This document shows, one piece after another, positions 32,401 to 43,011 of a stretch of 64,000 nucleotides of DNA. Position 1 is the stretch's first letter. Every line of letters starts with the position of its first letter. A model generated the notes under the pieces. The model was not told the origin of the DNA. It worked only from the letters and a program-made list of their open reading frames with translations, and ran no database searches. The translations under genes were made by a program, and so were the position numbers. Source of the stretch: Manihot esculenta (taxonomy: Eukaryota; Streptophyta; Magnoliopsida; Malpighiales; Euphorbiaceae); contig NC_035171.2 of the NCBI RefSeq assembly GCF_001659605.2, forward strand, positions 28,561,825-28,625,824. The letters are read 5' to 3'.

Positions 32401-33615
32401 CTATACATGCTTCAACCCAGAAATACTATATTTATCATCAAAGCCAAGTTCTGTAAGAACCATTTTTTTCTGAAAGATATGGAACAATTGGGGCACATGT
32501 TCTTGATACTTGATCACAAACCTTTCCAAGAAGCACTTTTCAGAAGGTATCAACACTGACGATAAATGAGTATCTGCCTTAATCAAACCCTTTAAAAGCA
32601 AAACTCTTACAACTGAACATCTTGGCATAATCCTCCTTTCCAAACTATAATTAAACACAACTGGAACTCTAGCAACAGCAGCAGGCTGCAAACCCATCTT
32701 GCACACAAGAAAATCCATTATACCCTTGACCTTCTTCTCAGAAAATGTCATACATTTGGGATTCTTTCTGAAAATCGACCGAATCTCATCTTCAGACAAA
32801 CCCAATCTCCTATAAACCTCCACTTTGTGTTCCCATGTTTCAGCTGATAACATAAGAAAAACTCGGACTGCCTCAACAAATGTAAATTCTGATGGGTCAA
32901 ATCCTAGTTTGATAACCTTCTCAACCCCTTCAGCAAACTTGCCCGCTTCCAGACACATGGCTGATGGAGATTGGGTGACGAAGTAAGTGATGCAAGACTC
33001 ATAGATTCCGAGCCCTCTTAAGAGTGATAAATTGTTACAAAATGTTCTTGGAAAAAAGGACAAATGTCTGCCTTTCATGCGATGCAGGGTTGCAACCACT
33101 TTCTTATCAGAAACAAGTACACCTTTAAGCATCTCATAAGTTGGGATCAAACACCGTTTTATACTTCGACCCAACAAATCCGGATTCTTAGAAACAAATA
33201 TAGAAAGGCCTGATCTTGAAACCCCTATAGAGCGTAGAAACTCAAGTTTGGGCAAGAGTGTCTTTTTAGGTTGCGCTAAAAGCAACTGGGGCCGCTGCTT
33301 AATAATTTTGGAGATGTGGGCGTTAGTGAATCCATGTTCCCTGAGAAGCCTAAGTACTGAGTCTGGTCTTTCAGTGGTTTGAAAACATATCCTCTTATTC
33401 TTAGAAACAGATTGAGCAGATTCTAGGGTTAATCCACATGAATCTATGAGGTATGAAACTATAAATGAATGCTTATCCAAATTAGAAGATATGACAGATG
33501 AAAATGATCTGATGATGAATAATGATTGAACAGGAAGCATATCCAGTTGGACATTTGAGACCAAATGAGAAACATTCTTGATCAAAGCTAATCTTGCACC
33601 GGAAAAACCAGACAT
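32401..33615 (-). CDS. mTERF-family protein, probably mitochondrial (array gene 4)
   Basis: A single-exon gene of 404 residues. RSFSS lies at 36-40 behind a basic, hydroxylated N-terminus. Repeats include SVLRLLREHGFTNAHISKII near 86, KLEFLRSIGVSRSGLSIFVS near 123, LLRGLGIYESCITYFVTQSP near 198, YRRLGLSEDEIRSIFRKNP near 268 and MDFLVCKMGLQPAAVA near 300 (L for the usual W). The core LERRIMPRCSVVRVLLLKGL is intact. The tail is shorter by a few residues (GFDDKYSISGLKHV). It is the most diverged member among genes 1-4. The frame is intact; organelle nucleic-acid binding is inferred from family membership. Confidence 0.9.
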   Translation of the reverse strand: MSGFSGARLALIKNVSHLVSNVQLDMLPVQSLFIIRSFSSVISSNLDKHSFIVSYLIDSCGLTLESAQSVSKNKRICFQTTERPDSVLRLLREHGFTNAHISKIIKQRPQLLLAQPKKTLLPKLEFLRSIGVSRSGLSIFVSKNPDLLGRSIKRCLIPTYEMLKGVLVSDKKVVATLHRMKGRHLSFFPRTFCNNLSLLRGLGIYESCITYFVTQSPSAMCLEAGKFAEGVEKVIKLGFDPSEFTFVEAVRVFLMLSAETWEHKVEVYRRLGLSEDEIRSIFRKNPKCMTFSEKKVKGIMDFLVCKMGLQPAAVARVPVVFNYSLERRIMPRCSVVRVLLLKGLIKADTHLSSVLIPSEKCFLERFVIKYQEHVPQLFHIFQKKMVLTELGFDDKYSISGLKHV

Positions 33616-33780
33616 TGCAGGATACTCACCGAATTTTTTGAGGTGAATCAGCTAAGCTTTAGGGTTTGAGGAAGAAGCAGTAAAGCATGAAGCGAATCGA
33701 GGAGGCTGACATGATCTCTTCCCATTTTCCCTGGAAAACTGAAAAGAACAAAGAATCTATTAGGGTTTTGAATTTGGTCG
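33616..33780 (-). promoter_or_regulatory. Conserved 5' flank of mTERF gene 4
   Basis: It keeps GTGAATCAGCTAAGCTTTAG next to the start, GAAGCGAATCG and TTTCCCTGGAAAACTG-like blocks, in the same order as the flanks of genes 1-3 but with more changes. It is a putative 5' UTR and promoter. Confidence 0.45.
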
Positions 33781-34465
33781 CCCATGTCTGGGTTAATGCT
33801 CTATTTCTATTTTGAATTGGCAGAATTGCCTTTCTGCTGCTGCGCGAGAGTCTAAACGCGCCGTTTTATGCCTTTTCCAAGTTTGCTCCATAAACAAAAT
33901 GAATATCTTCCCTTTTAACTTTTTTTTTTATTTAATTTTTCTTTTTATATTTTGACGAAAGTAAACACAAATATTATTCATCTTAAATCAAATTCTTCAC
34001 CAACAATTTGCCTTCGACGGAGGTAAAGACAAATATTATTCATTTCAATTTCTCTTTTCCCGCGATCTGATTTAGTTTAATTTATAACTAAAATCGATTT
34101 AATTTATTTTTATAAATAATAAATTTTTAATTTTTAATTTATTTAATTCGATTTAATTTTAAATTAAATCAATTAAATACTTATTTTAATTATAATTATA
34201 ATATAAAAATTAAAAATATAAACATAAAATATTAATAATGTTATTTTTTTATATATATTTTTAGACACTATAAACTTTTATATATTCATTTTTTTTTACC
34301 AAATGCCTGATAAATAAATGAAGAATGATATGAGAGATTTTTATGAAATGATTCTAAATATGAGAGATTTTTATGTAACATTTTTATAGATAAGTGATTT
34401 TATAATAATAAATTAAAAATGAGTGATTAAAATATAACAAACTTCAAACTCAAGATATTATGAGT

Positions 34466-34508
<43 letters not shown>

Positions 34509-34610
34509 AGAGAAATGTTATTGCTAGTCACTTTTTACGGGGTTACACGAATTCAACCAAATTAAATTTTAAAAAGTTTAAATTTAATTTATTAAAAAAA
34601 TTTTAATTTT
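33781..34610. other. Intergenic DNA with a TA dinucleotide repeat
   Basis: AT-rich DNA without a gene. A (TA)n run lies at about 34472-34504. Confidence 0.65.
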
Positions 34611-35140
34611 GAGGAGAATTTAAATTTTATTCATTTCAAATTCGAGTTGAATATTAATAAATTCGAGTAAATACGTTTAGACGAATCAAGTTTTTATTGA
34701 GTTTAGTCTCGAATAGTTCACGAACAGTTTAATTTATTTATATGTATAATGAGTTTTAATTTAAAATTAAATAATTTTAATTAAATAAATATATGTATAA
34801 AATTAGCTCATAAAGTTGTAGAGAATAAATTCTTAAATCTTAATAATATAAATATTTATAAGTTTTAAAAGTGTAATTAAATTACGTAAAATTAAATTTT
34901 AAAAAATTTAAATTTGACTCATAAAAGTATATGCAAAATTTAGCTTAGTTCTCTTATATTATTAATTTTGATCTGCTTAACAAAACTATTAATGAGTCTG
35001 CTTAAACATTTAGAAATGAATTGAATTCACGAATTTTAATAATGTCAATATTGTAGAGTTCAAACTTAATTTGTTTACTAAACAAATCTAAAAATTAAAT
35101 TTGAACTTGACTCGTTTAGAAATTAAATCGAGTCTAATGG
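34611..35140. mobile_element. Decayed relative of the hAT-like element
   Basis: It resembles the element at 47154-47878 in the reverse orientation. Shared words are TTCACGAACAGTTTAATTTA and ATGTATAATGAGTTTTA here, against TAAAACTCATTATACAT and TTAAATTATTCGTGAA there, and ACTCGTTTAGAAAT against ATTTCTAAACGAG. The ends are no longer visible. It is an old copy, and the boundaries are approximate. Confidence 0.45.
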
Positions 35141-35167
35141 AGGTTTTACCAAGTTAAATTTTGAATA

Positions 35168-35408
35168 GGAAAAATTACTTTTTAGTCCCTGAGGTTTAAC
35201 GTAATTAACACTTTTGTCCCTCTATTTTGGTGACCCAACACTTAAGTCCCTCACTTTCTCTTCCGTCCAAATTCGTAGTCCTTCCGTCCATTTAAACCGT
35301 TTGGTCAAAGAGTCAAAGGTGAGAGGTGATAATTTTTTCCAAAAATACCCTTCTCTTAATGTGAAATCCCTATTTTTTTCTCTTTCATGTTTTCTCCGGT
35401 TGCAGAAG

Positions 35409-35439
<31 letters not shown>

Positions 35440-35785
35440 TGCGGAAAGGGTAGGAAGAAGAAGAAAAAGTTGCAAAAAGGGTAGGAAGAAGAAGAAGAAG
35501 AAGAAGAAGAAGTTGCAGAAAGGATAGGAAGAAGAAGAAGAAGAAGAAGAAGAAGAAGAAGAAGAAGAAGAAGAGGCATTTAGGTTTGAATTTTGTGATT
35601 TTGAAATAGCGGAATTTTTAGTGAGGGTTAATTTTGTCAATTCACGTGTCCCAAATGACTATTTTGGACGGAAAGATTACGAATTTGGACAGAAAAAAAG
35701 TGAGGACTTAAGTGTTAGGTCGCCAAAATAGAGTGACAGAAGTGTTAATTACGTTAAAACTCAGGAACTAAAAAATAATTTTCCC
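35168..35785. mobile_element. Mutator-like non-autonomous element with GAA tract (copy 3)
   Basis: Inverted repeats of about 120 bases with a perfect 9-bp target duplication TTTTGAATA (35159-35167 and 35786-35794). The interior holds about 170 bases of GAA repeats (35404-35576) broken by GTTGCGGAAAGGGTAGG- and GTTGCAAAAAGGGTAGG-like units. Total length is 618 bp, between those of copies 1 and 2. It lies about 1.55 kb upstream of mTERF gene 4. There is no transposase. Confidence 0.88.
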
Positions 35786-36660
35786 TTTTGAATAACTCAT
35801 AAACGATTTAATATACTTATGGACACTTTTGAAGTGATTGTTGAACATTATTTAACTTATTAATAAAAAATATAATAATTAAATTAATTAAAGAGAAAAA
35901 AAAGCATGATAAATACTTTCCAACTAATAGGATACGAAGCGTTGAACAATCACTTAAAATTTAGCATTTCTCTGTTTTTATACCAAGAGCCGTATACATA
36001 ATTTGAAAACGAATGGATAGAATCGATCCGCATAGAACGAGGGTAAAATTGGTATTATAATAATTATAATTTTCAAATTGTCATTAATATATTTAATGAA
36101 TATTGGAATTACAAACATCCCCTTCATCCATTAAATGTAGAAGTAATACTAAAATTTCTCTCCTCTTTTCTAAAGTTCCATGCAAGTATTTATTACTTTT
36201 TTTTTTTTTTTTGGCAAAAAGCCACTTTAAATCCTTATGAAGTTTAAATCTTATGAAATAGTTAGATGTTGACTTAAATCCTAGTCAAATTTTTTATCCA
36301 TTAACACTCTTTAAAACAAAAATAGTAAATGCACTCACAGATTTAGTCTGTTGATAAATATATCTAAGTAAATCTGAGAGATTTCAGGTTCTACTCCTCC
36401 AATCCCCAATGCCCAATTTCCATTTCAAAACAAAAAATAAAAATAGTAAATGTAAGTCAAAAAATTATTTATTTTAGATCAAATTAATCAATAAAAGACC
36501 ACGTGAATATCATGTAATAGACAGACATTAAAAAAGTATTTGTTAGTGATATTTAAGTGAACCACATAGGTTGTAGTTGCAACAATAGTGGAGATTTTGC
36601 ATTAGGATTTTCAACAAGTGAGGATTACTTGTGAAATTTTTGGATTCAACGAGATTTTTT
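35786..36660. other. Intergenic DNA
   Basis: AT-rich, with a T run near 36199-36212. No gene or named repeat is seen before the copia LTR. Confidence 0.55.
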
Positions 36661-36860
36661 ATTTTAGAGAAAGTAATTCTTTATTACTTGTATAATACTT
36701 GAAGAATTCAGAAGATGTATTATACATCTCAGTATACTATATTTATAGACACAAGATACTAACTAGAACCTACTAGAACATAGTAAAATACAAGATACTA
36801 GCTAGAACCTACTAGAACATAGTAGAAATACATCACCCAAAATTACCTATATATTAATAC
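36661..36860 (-). repeat. 3' LTR of the copia element
   Basis: Shares ATTTTAGAGAAAGTAATT, GAAGAATTCAGAAGATGTAT and CCTATAT.TTA with the LTR at 41504-41658. It contains an extra internal tandem duplication (ACAAGATACT.GCTAGAACC twice, at about 36762 and 36801). On the minus strand a purine-rich tract (TTGAGGGGAGC, about 36861-36871) lies just before it, as expected for a polypurine tract. Confidence 0.75.
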
Positions 36861-36893
36861 GCTCCCCTCAAGTTGGAGCTGGGGTTAGAAAAA

Positions 36894-37193
36894 CTAGATG
36901 CAACTTAGACAGGAAAGCACAATGGAGCGAAGGTGAGAGAGACTTAGTAAAAATATAGGCAAGTTGGTGTACAGAAGAAACATGAGCATGTAAGATAAAG
37001 CCTTTATGCAGCTGTTCACCACCAGGTGACAATTAATGTCGAGATATTTGGTACGTTCATGAAAAACAAGATTATTAGCAATGTATATAGCAGTCTGATT
37101 GTCACACTGTAAAGAAACAGGAAAATAAGAGTCAATACGAAAATATTTAAGGATATAAGATATCCAAAGAAGTTTGCAAACAGCAGCTCCCAT
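36894..37193 (-). pseudogene. copia RNase H remnant
   Basis: Contains the copia RNase H signature region (VSLQCDNQTAIYIANNLVFH, then ERTKYLDINCHLV). Further N-terminal parts of the domain are broken between here and 37769. Part of the 36661-41658 element. Confidence 0.75.
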
Positions 37194-37768
37194 GCTGTGA
37201 TATTCTGCTTTAGCAGAAGATTTGGAAATGATTAGTTGTTTCTTTTTTTTTTCCAGCTAATGGGTGGATCACCAAAAAATATAGAAGCCAGTTACATATT
37301 TCCTAAAAAAGAAATAAGTGGCTCAATCTGCATCACAGTAAGCTTTTAAATGAGAAACAGACGAGTGAGCAAAAAAAAAAAACCTTGTGATGGGCAAGAC
37401 TTAAGATATCTTAGCAAATAACCAATGAGGATGTCTTGGAGAAGACATAAATTGACTCAGATAATGAAAAGCAAAGCTAAAATCAGATCGAGTAATGTTT
37501 ATATATAATAACCTGCAACCGATTTTCAGTATTTATTCAAATCAGATAGAAGATCACCAGAGAAAGGCTCAAGATGTAATCCTTGAGGCAAAGGGGTGGA
37601 AACCACCTTTGCATTTACCATTCTAGTATCCTGCAGAATATCTAAAACAACCTTCCTTTAGCTTATTATAATACCACAAGAAGACCTCGCAATTTCCAAA
37701 CCAAGAAAATATTTCAAAGAACCAAGATCTTTAATAGTATATTTATTGTGCAAAACTGTTTTAATTTG

Positions 37769-38332
37769 CTACATAGTATGTATAGAAGTGTCTGTAATGA
37801 TAATATCATCAACATATATCAAAAGAGAAAGAAACTCATTATCCACAAGGCTAGTAAAAATACAGTAATCATGAACAGATTGAACAAATCCCAAGGATTG
37901 AAGAAAATAAGCAAATTCTAGATTCCATCGCCTAAGGCCATAAAGAGATCTTTTTAAAAGACAAACTTGTCCCGAGGCAGCCTTATAGTAGTTTACAGGT
38001 GGCTGCATATAGACTTCCTCGTCTAGAAAACCATGTAAGAAAGTATTGTTAATATCAAGTTGAAAGATGGGCCAATTTTTAGAGGTAGCTAAAGATATAA
38101 AAATTCTAATAGTAACAATCTTGGTCACAGGATAAAATCTTCCTTTAAAGTCCAAACCTTCCACTTTATTATAACCCTTTGCTACTAATATTGCTTTATA
38201 TCGATCAACCTCTCTATTAGATTTGACCTTAACCTTGTAAACCCATTTGGACCCAATGGCCTTCTTACCTTTACGTAAAGATGTAAGGATCCAAGTTCCA
38301 TTTTGTTCAAGAGCCAAAAGCTCTTGGTTCAT
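37769..38332 (-). pseudogene. copia reverse transcriptase remnant
   Basis: A run of 187 residues typical of the N-terminal half of copia RT: TWILTSLRKGKKAIGSKWVY, LVAKGYNKVEGLDFKGRFYP, FQLDINNTFLHGFLDEEVYM and LLIYVDDIIIT, with the YVDD active-site motif. The C-terminal RT part is broken. In the middle, the usual QA/SR.W segment after SLYGL is changed to RRWNLEF, a small deletion. Confidence 0.85.
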
Positions 38333-39088
38333 AGCCTCAATCTAGTTCAGATCAGTGCAAGCTTGAAGAAAAGTGTGGTTCATGAATTTATGAGTCAGAG
38401 TTGAAATAAGTGTGATAAGATGAGGTGAAATTGATGGAGCATTCATGTGGTGAGCTTGAAACAAGATTGTTAACAATAAAATCTTACATCCAAGAAGGTT
38501 TATTATGAGGCCTAGTACTTCTTCTAGGTGGTGAAAATGAAACACAAGTTTCACTAATAGGTGTGGTGGATAAATCACATTAGTATGAGATTATGAAAAA
38601 GAATCATTATCAGAACTAGATGTGACCAGATAAATACTAGTAGTATCATCATCATGAACCATATGAAGGACATGATTGATAGCAGGAGACTGACTCAAAT
38701 GTTTTGAAGCAAAAGGGAAGGCTGATTCACGAAACATAACGTCTGTACAAATGATAATCCTTTTTAAAGATAATTCTTACAATCTATATCCTTTTTTAAT
38801 GGCAGAATATCCCAAAAAAATACATTCTATAGCTCTAAAATCAAATTTATCCCTTCCAGAACCATGATTAATAGCAAAACAAAGACAACCTATAGTTCTT
38901 AAATGATCATATTTGGAGGTTTATGAAAAAGTACTTCAAAAGGAGTAGCCAACTAAGCTTTTTAATAGGTATTCTATTAAGAAGATATGTAGCAGCTAAA
39001 ATGCATTCTAACCAATATGTTTTAGGGAAGTTAGCTTGAAATTGAATAGCATGTGCTATATTCAAAATGTGTTTGTGTTTAATCTCGA

Positions 39089-39520
39089 CTACACCATTTT
39101 GTTAAGGAATATATGGACATGTGACGTGATAAATAATTCCTTTAGATGTGAATAGCTGGTGGCATTTGTCATTAACAAACTCTCCCCATTGTTACTTCTT
39201 ATGACTTTAATTTTAATCCCAAATTGAGTTTCAACATATTGAATGAAAGAGCACAAGACAAAATATGCTTGATCTTTGAAATTAATCATGTAAATCCAAG
39301 TAACTTTAGTATTATCATCTACAATGATAACAAAAAATGTTACACCAATTATAGATGTGACAGCAAAAGGCCCCCATAAATCTACATGAATGAGTTCAAA
39401 AGGTTGTGATGTGGCACTAGTACTAGCATGAAAGGGCAATTTGACCGTTTTAGCTAAGGGACAAATAGAGCAATTAAGATTCTTGTCAACAGATTTTGCA
39501 AATTCAGAGATATGTGCCAT
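39089..39520 (-). pseudogene. copia integrase remnant
   Basis: Contains CSICPLAKTVKLPFHASTS and the core start FELIHVDLWGPFAVTSIIGV with a catalytic aspartate (HVDLWGP), and later IRSNNGES, where the usual second catalytic aspartate of RSDNG is replaced by N. This residue loss alone would inactivate it. Confidence 0.8.
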
Positions 39521-39794
39521 TTTGTGATAAGATGCATGACATAATCTAGCATGTAAAATAAAGGAAGAAATATGAGTAACAAAATTAGCAAAAAATTTGG
39601 TCTATTTATTGTATTCAGTAGAGACATTAGTATTTACAATAGGCTCTATGGATAAAGTCAAATGCAATTGACTTTTGTATATTAGAAATGCAGAAGCTTG
39701 TGTGATCAAGAATATAGAGACCATTGACTAGCTTTCCAACAGCTATCACAGAGTTATTCCACTGGTCCTGAAAGAAACAATATCTTGAGTAAAA

Positions 39795-40241
39795 TTATAA
39801 TTTTAATATAATAACTTTAAGAAGTTTTGGCACAGATAATAAATTTAAAGTGAAGTTGGGGATTAATAAAACATTTAGCAACAACAATGTTTTATGCAAA
39901 TCAATAGTACCAGTATTGAAAACATTTGTTTTGGAATCATTTGGTAATTGTACTGTGATATGTAGTTTGACAGATGAAATATATAACATCAAATGAGCAT
40001 ATGGTGTAATATGATCAGATGCACCAGTGTCCATAATCCACATCTCATTTTTTTGTGTCATAGAACAACAGATTTGATTAGCTAAACTAATACTATTATT
40101 AGCTATAGATTGAGGTTGAGAGGCATTACCAGAGTAATCAAAAGGACTGTATGTTGATAAATGACTCGAGTGTGAGCTCACCGTGTTCACAGTAGCAACT
40201 GCCTTACCTTTGATAAACTTGTTCATTTCTTGCTGCAGCAA
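39795..40241 (-). pseudogene. copia gag end and protease remnant
   Basis: The protease motif WIMDTGASDHITP lies at about residue 68 of this frame, followed by VQLPNDSKTNVFNTGTIDL and LLIPNFTLNLLSVPKLL, which are typical of copia protease and linker. The frame then closes. Confidence 0.8.
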
Positions 40242-40269
40242 CTCAAGCTTTTGCTCAGCTCGATAATGA

Positions 40270-41305
40270 GAGAAGGAGTCTCATCTATCAACGGTGTTTC
40301 TTTGATGTATCCTTGCAATTTTAAGGCATAAACAGCAAATTTATGCTGAGATGGCCCGTAGTTTTGAGATGGTCCATGGTTCTTGTGTCTTGCTTTGAAC
40401 CATTCCAGATACCCTATGAGCTTGAAGCAACCTGATTTAGTATGTCTATCTCTATTACAATAGTCGTAACAGTTTATTGTATCTCCAATTATTCTTTCGA
40501 TCTCCTTGTGTCCTAATAGCTAACGCCATCACCTCTGTTTTTCAAAGAAATTAACCTGAACTTCCTTCTGTGACTCAACACGCAAGACAATTGAGAATCC
40601 CTTATTCACCATGAGCAGCAGGTCTTAAAGTAAGATTTAGCTTCGCACTTGATCGTAAGCTTCGTTGAGTCCCATAAGGAACTGCATCAATTGACTCGTA
40701 TTGTGTATTTCAATTGCCAATTTCTTATAACTAAAGTTGCATGGTGGTATGGTCTTAATATTAGCCAACTCATCCTATAGTTGTTTTATCTTACTCTAAT
40801 ATGTGGTCACCGATAAGGTCTCTTGCAAAATCGACCCGAACTTGCCTTTGATTTGATAGATCATCAGACCATTACTCTCGTTGTATTGTTTAGCCAATTC
40901 ATTCCAGAGTCCCCTAGCATTTGTGGCGTAGAGAAAACTGCCTACTAGATCCTCTGATATGGAGTTTAAGATCTAGGAAGTCACCATGTAATTGTACATT
41001 TTCCACTTTTCATAGTCATTAGATCCTTCTTGAAGAGTAGTTGTGTTTTCTTCTACAAAGCCAAGTTTATTCTTTGCTCCGAAAGTTATCTTCATCGCTT
41101 GGCTCCATCATTTGTAGTTGATTCCCATTAGTTGAACGGAAACAAGAAGGATCATCAGATTATCGGAGTTCTGCAAGAACAAAATATCGTCGAGAATACC
41201 TTTTACCGAGTCTTGTGTTGGAGTCGCCAGATCACATGATCTAGCCAAGCTAGTCTCCTCTATAGCCGAGTTTTTTGTTTTTTGCCAAATGGCTGAATCT
41301 TTCAA
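40270..41305 (-). pseudogene. copia gag remnant
   Basis: In broken frames I can read a UBN2-type gag: a segment like YxxWSQAMKI near 41100, DLVGSFLYATNARGLWNELA near 40925 and LMQFLMGLNEAYDQ near 40680, then cysteine-rich text near 40430-40460. Stops and frameshifts interrupt it. Confidence 0.6.
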
Positions 41306-41491
41306 TCTGATACCGAGACGAGAAACGCACTAATACAATCGAATACCAAGGGAGCAGTGTTCTCATTAGCCGAGTCTTTCAATCGGATACTGAGATGCGA
41401 AACTCAGTATTTCAATCGAATACCGAGCTGGTCTTCTCCATAGCTAAGTCTTTTAACCGGATACCGTGGGAGTAGTATTTTAAAAAACTTA

Positions 41492-41503
41492 CTCTAATAC
41501 CAT
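41492..41503 (-). other. Primer binding site of the copia element
   Basis: On the minus strand TGGTATTAGAGT follows the 5' LTR. It matches the 3' end of initiator methionine tRNA (TGGTATCAGAGC) with two differences, the usual primer of plant copia elements. Confidence 0.6.
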
Positions 41504-41658
41504 CTTAATTTTAGAGAAAGTAATTATTTATTACTTGTATAATACATTGAAGAATTCAGAAGATGTATTATACATCTAAATATATTGTATTTATAGAAAC
41601 AATATGTTAGTTAGAACATAGTAGAAATACATGATCCAAAATGACCTATATGCTAACA
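41504..41658 (-). repeat. 5' LTR of the copia element
   Basis: On the minus strand it starts TGTTAGCATATAGGTCATTT and ends next to the primer binding site. It is about 155 bases, related to the 3' LTR at 36661-36860. The inner end is blurred by substitutions. Confidence 0.7.
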
Positions 41659-43010
41659 TAGATCATATTTTCAAAGGTAGAGGGAGTGAAAAAAGAAGAG
41701 TAATGGAAAGGGAGACAACCAAAGTTTAATCAATTATGGAGATAAGAATGAAGAGAAAGAGAAATGACATGAAAGGATGAAAAAGATTGGATGTGTAGGT
41801 GAGATTTTTGGAGAGGATGCCATTGATGGAGCCCAAACTTTGTTAAAAAAATATAAGTATATGACAGTAAATAGGAGATGAGAATAGAAAAAAAAGATGG
41901 GTGTATTGGGTTGTGGTGGAAAGTTGTTTTAGAGATATTATGATGTAGTATTATCGAAGTGAAGGATTTAACTATTCTTACTACTTGGATTTCAAAATGA
42001 AATGAAATCAATTTCATTAAAAAATTCGAATAAAACTAAATTGAAACTTTAAAATCAGAAAAAAAAAAGTTTCAAAATCGATTCAATTATTCAATTTCAT
42101 TTTCAAATCAAGCATGGTATTTAAAGATTCTTATTGTAATGGGTAACTAAAAATTTATTTTTTATTTAATTGAAAAAGTGTTTAAATGCTCTTAACACAA
42201 AAAAAAAATACAAGAAAATATTTTCTTTAGAAAATATTTTTTTGAAACAAACGGAATTTAAATTGATAATAATTTTATATTAAACGGTTGATGAAATATC
42301 TTTTAATATATCTCATAAATAATTATTAATAATAATTTTAATTAAATTTTAAATTATATAATGTCTTAAAAAATTAAAATTTTAATCGAAATAGATATCA
42401 AATCAGAGTTAATTAATTCAATTTATCAAACTGGTTTGTCCAAATTAATTTTGGATTTTAGTTAAAATTGATTTTTTATCAGACTCAAACCAATTATTGA
42501 TTTATTTGTTATTAAATTAATCAAGTTGATAAATTTAAACTGATTTGGTTTGAGTATATAAATATTTTATGCATTAAAATATATATAAAATTTAAATTTA
42601 TAATATAATATTTATTTATGCATACAAAAAAAATAAAACAAAACAAAACTAACTAATATAAAAAATTAAAAAAATCAAAATTTTAAAGCGGATTAATTTT
42701 TTCAGACTGATCTAAAGGAAGAGGGAATGATCGGTTCATGATCTGAATCAAACTAAGATCAAGACTATAAGCCCATTCTGAGTTGGAGTTTTACCATTAT
42801 CTTGTGTTATAGCTGAGTTTTATAAAAAAATTTATTGCTCCATATTAAATGAAGCTCTGTAATCAATAAAGCCATTGATTAACATTAGAAGTTTACAAAA
42901 TAAGAAACTATAGTATGTCTATAAAAATAAAAAGCCAACCATTCAAATCCTCTTAGAAAAAAGATCATCTTTCTACAGTTTCTAGCAAATGCGCAAAAGA
43001 GTTAGCAGAT
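41659..43010. other. Intergenic DNA before tandem unit C
   Basis: No gene is recognised. Parts near 41700-42020 are of mixed composition with an open frame on the minus strand that has no family match. The stretch near 42200-42255 has MITE-like GAAAATATTTT words. The remainder is AT-rich. Confidence 0.5.
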
Positions 43011-43011
43011 C

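Larger units (their letters stand above)
36661..41658 (-). mobile_element. Decayed Ty1/copia retrotransposon
   Basis: A full-length but broken element on the minus strand, with LTRs at about 41504-41658 (5') and 36661-36860 (3'). In between, in order of transcription, are gag remnants (about 41160-40270), the protease motif WIMDTGASDHI (about 40010-40040), integrase (39520-39089), reverse transcriptase (38332-37769) and RNase H (37193-36894). The order protease, integrase, RT, RNase H is diagnostic of copia. Multiple stops and frameshifts make it inactive. I do not assign the lineage. A convincing target duplication was not found, as expected for an old copy. Confidence 0.85.
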
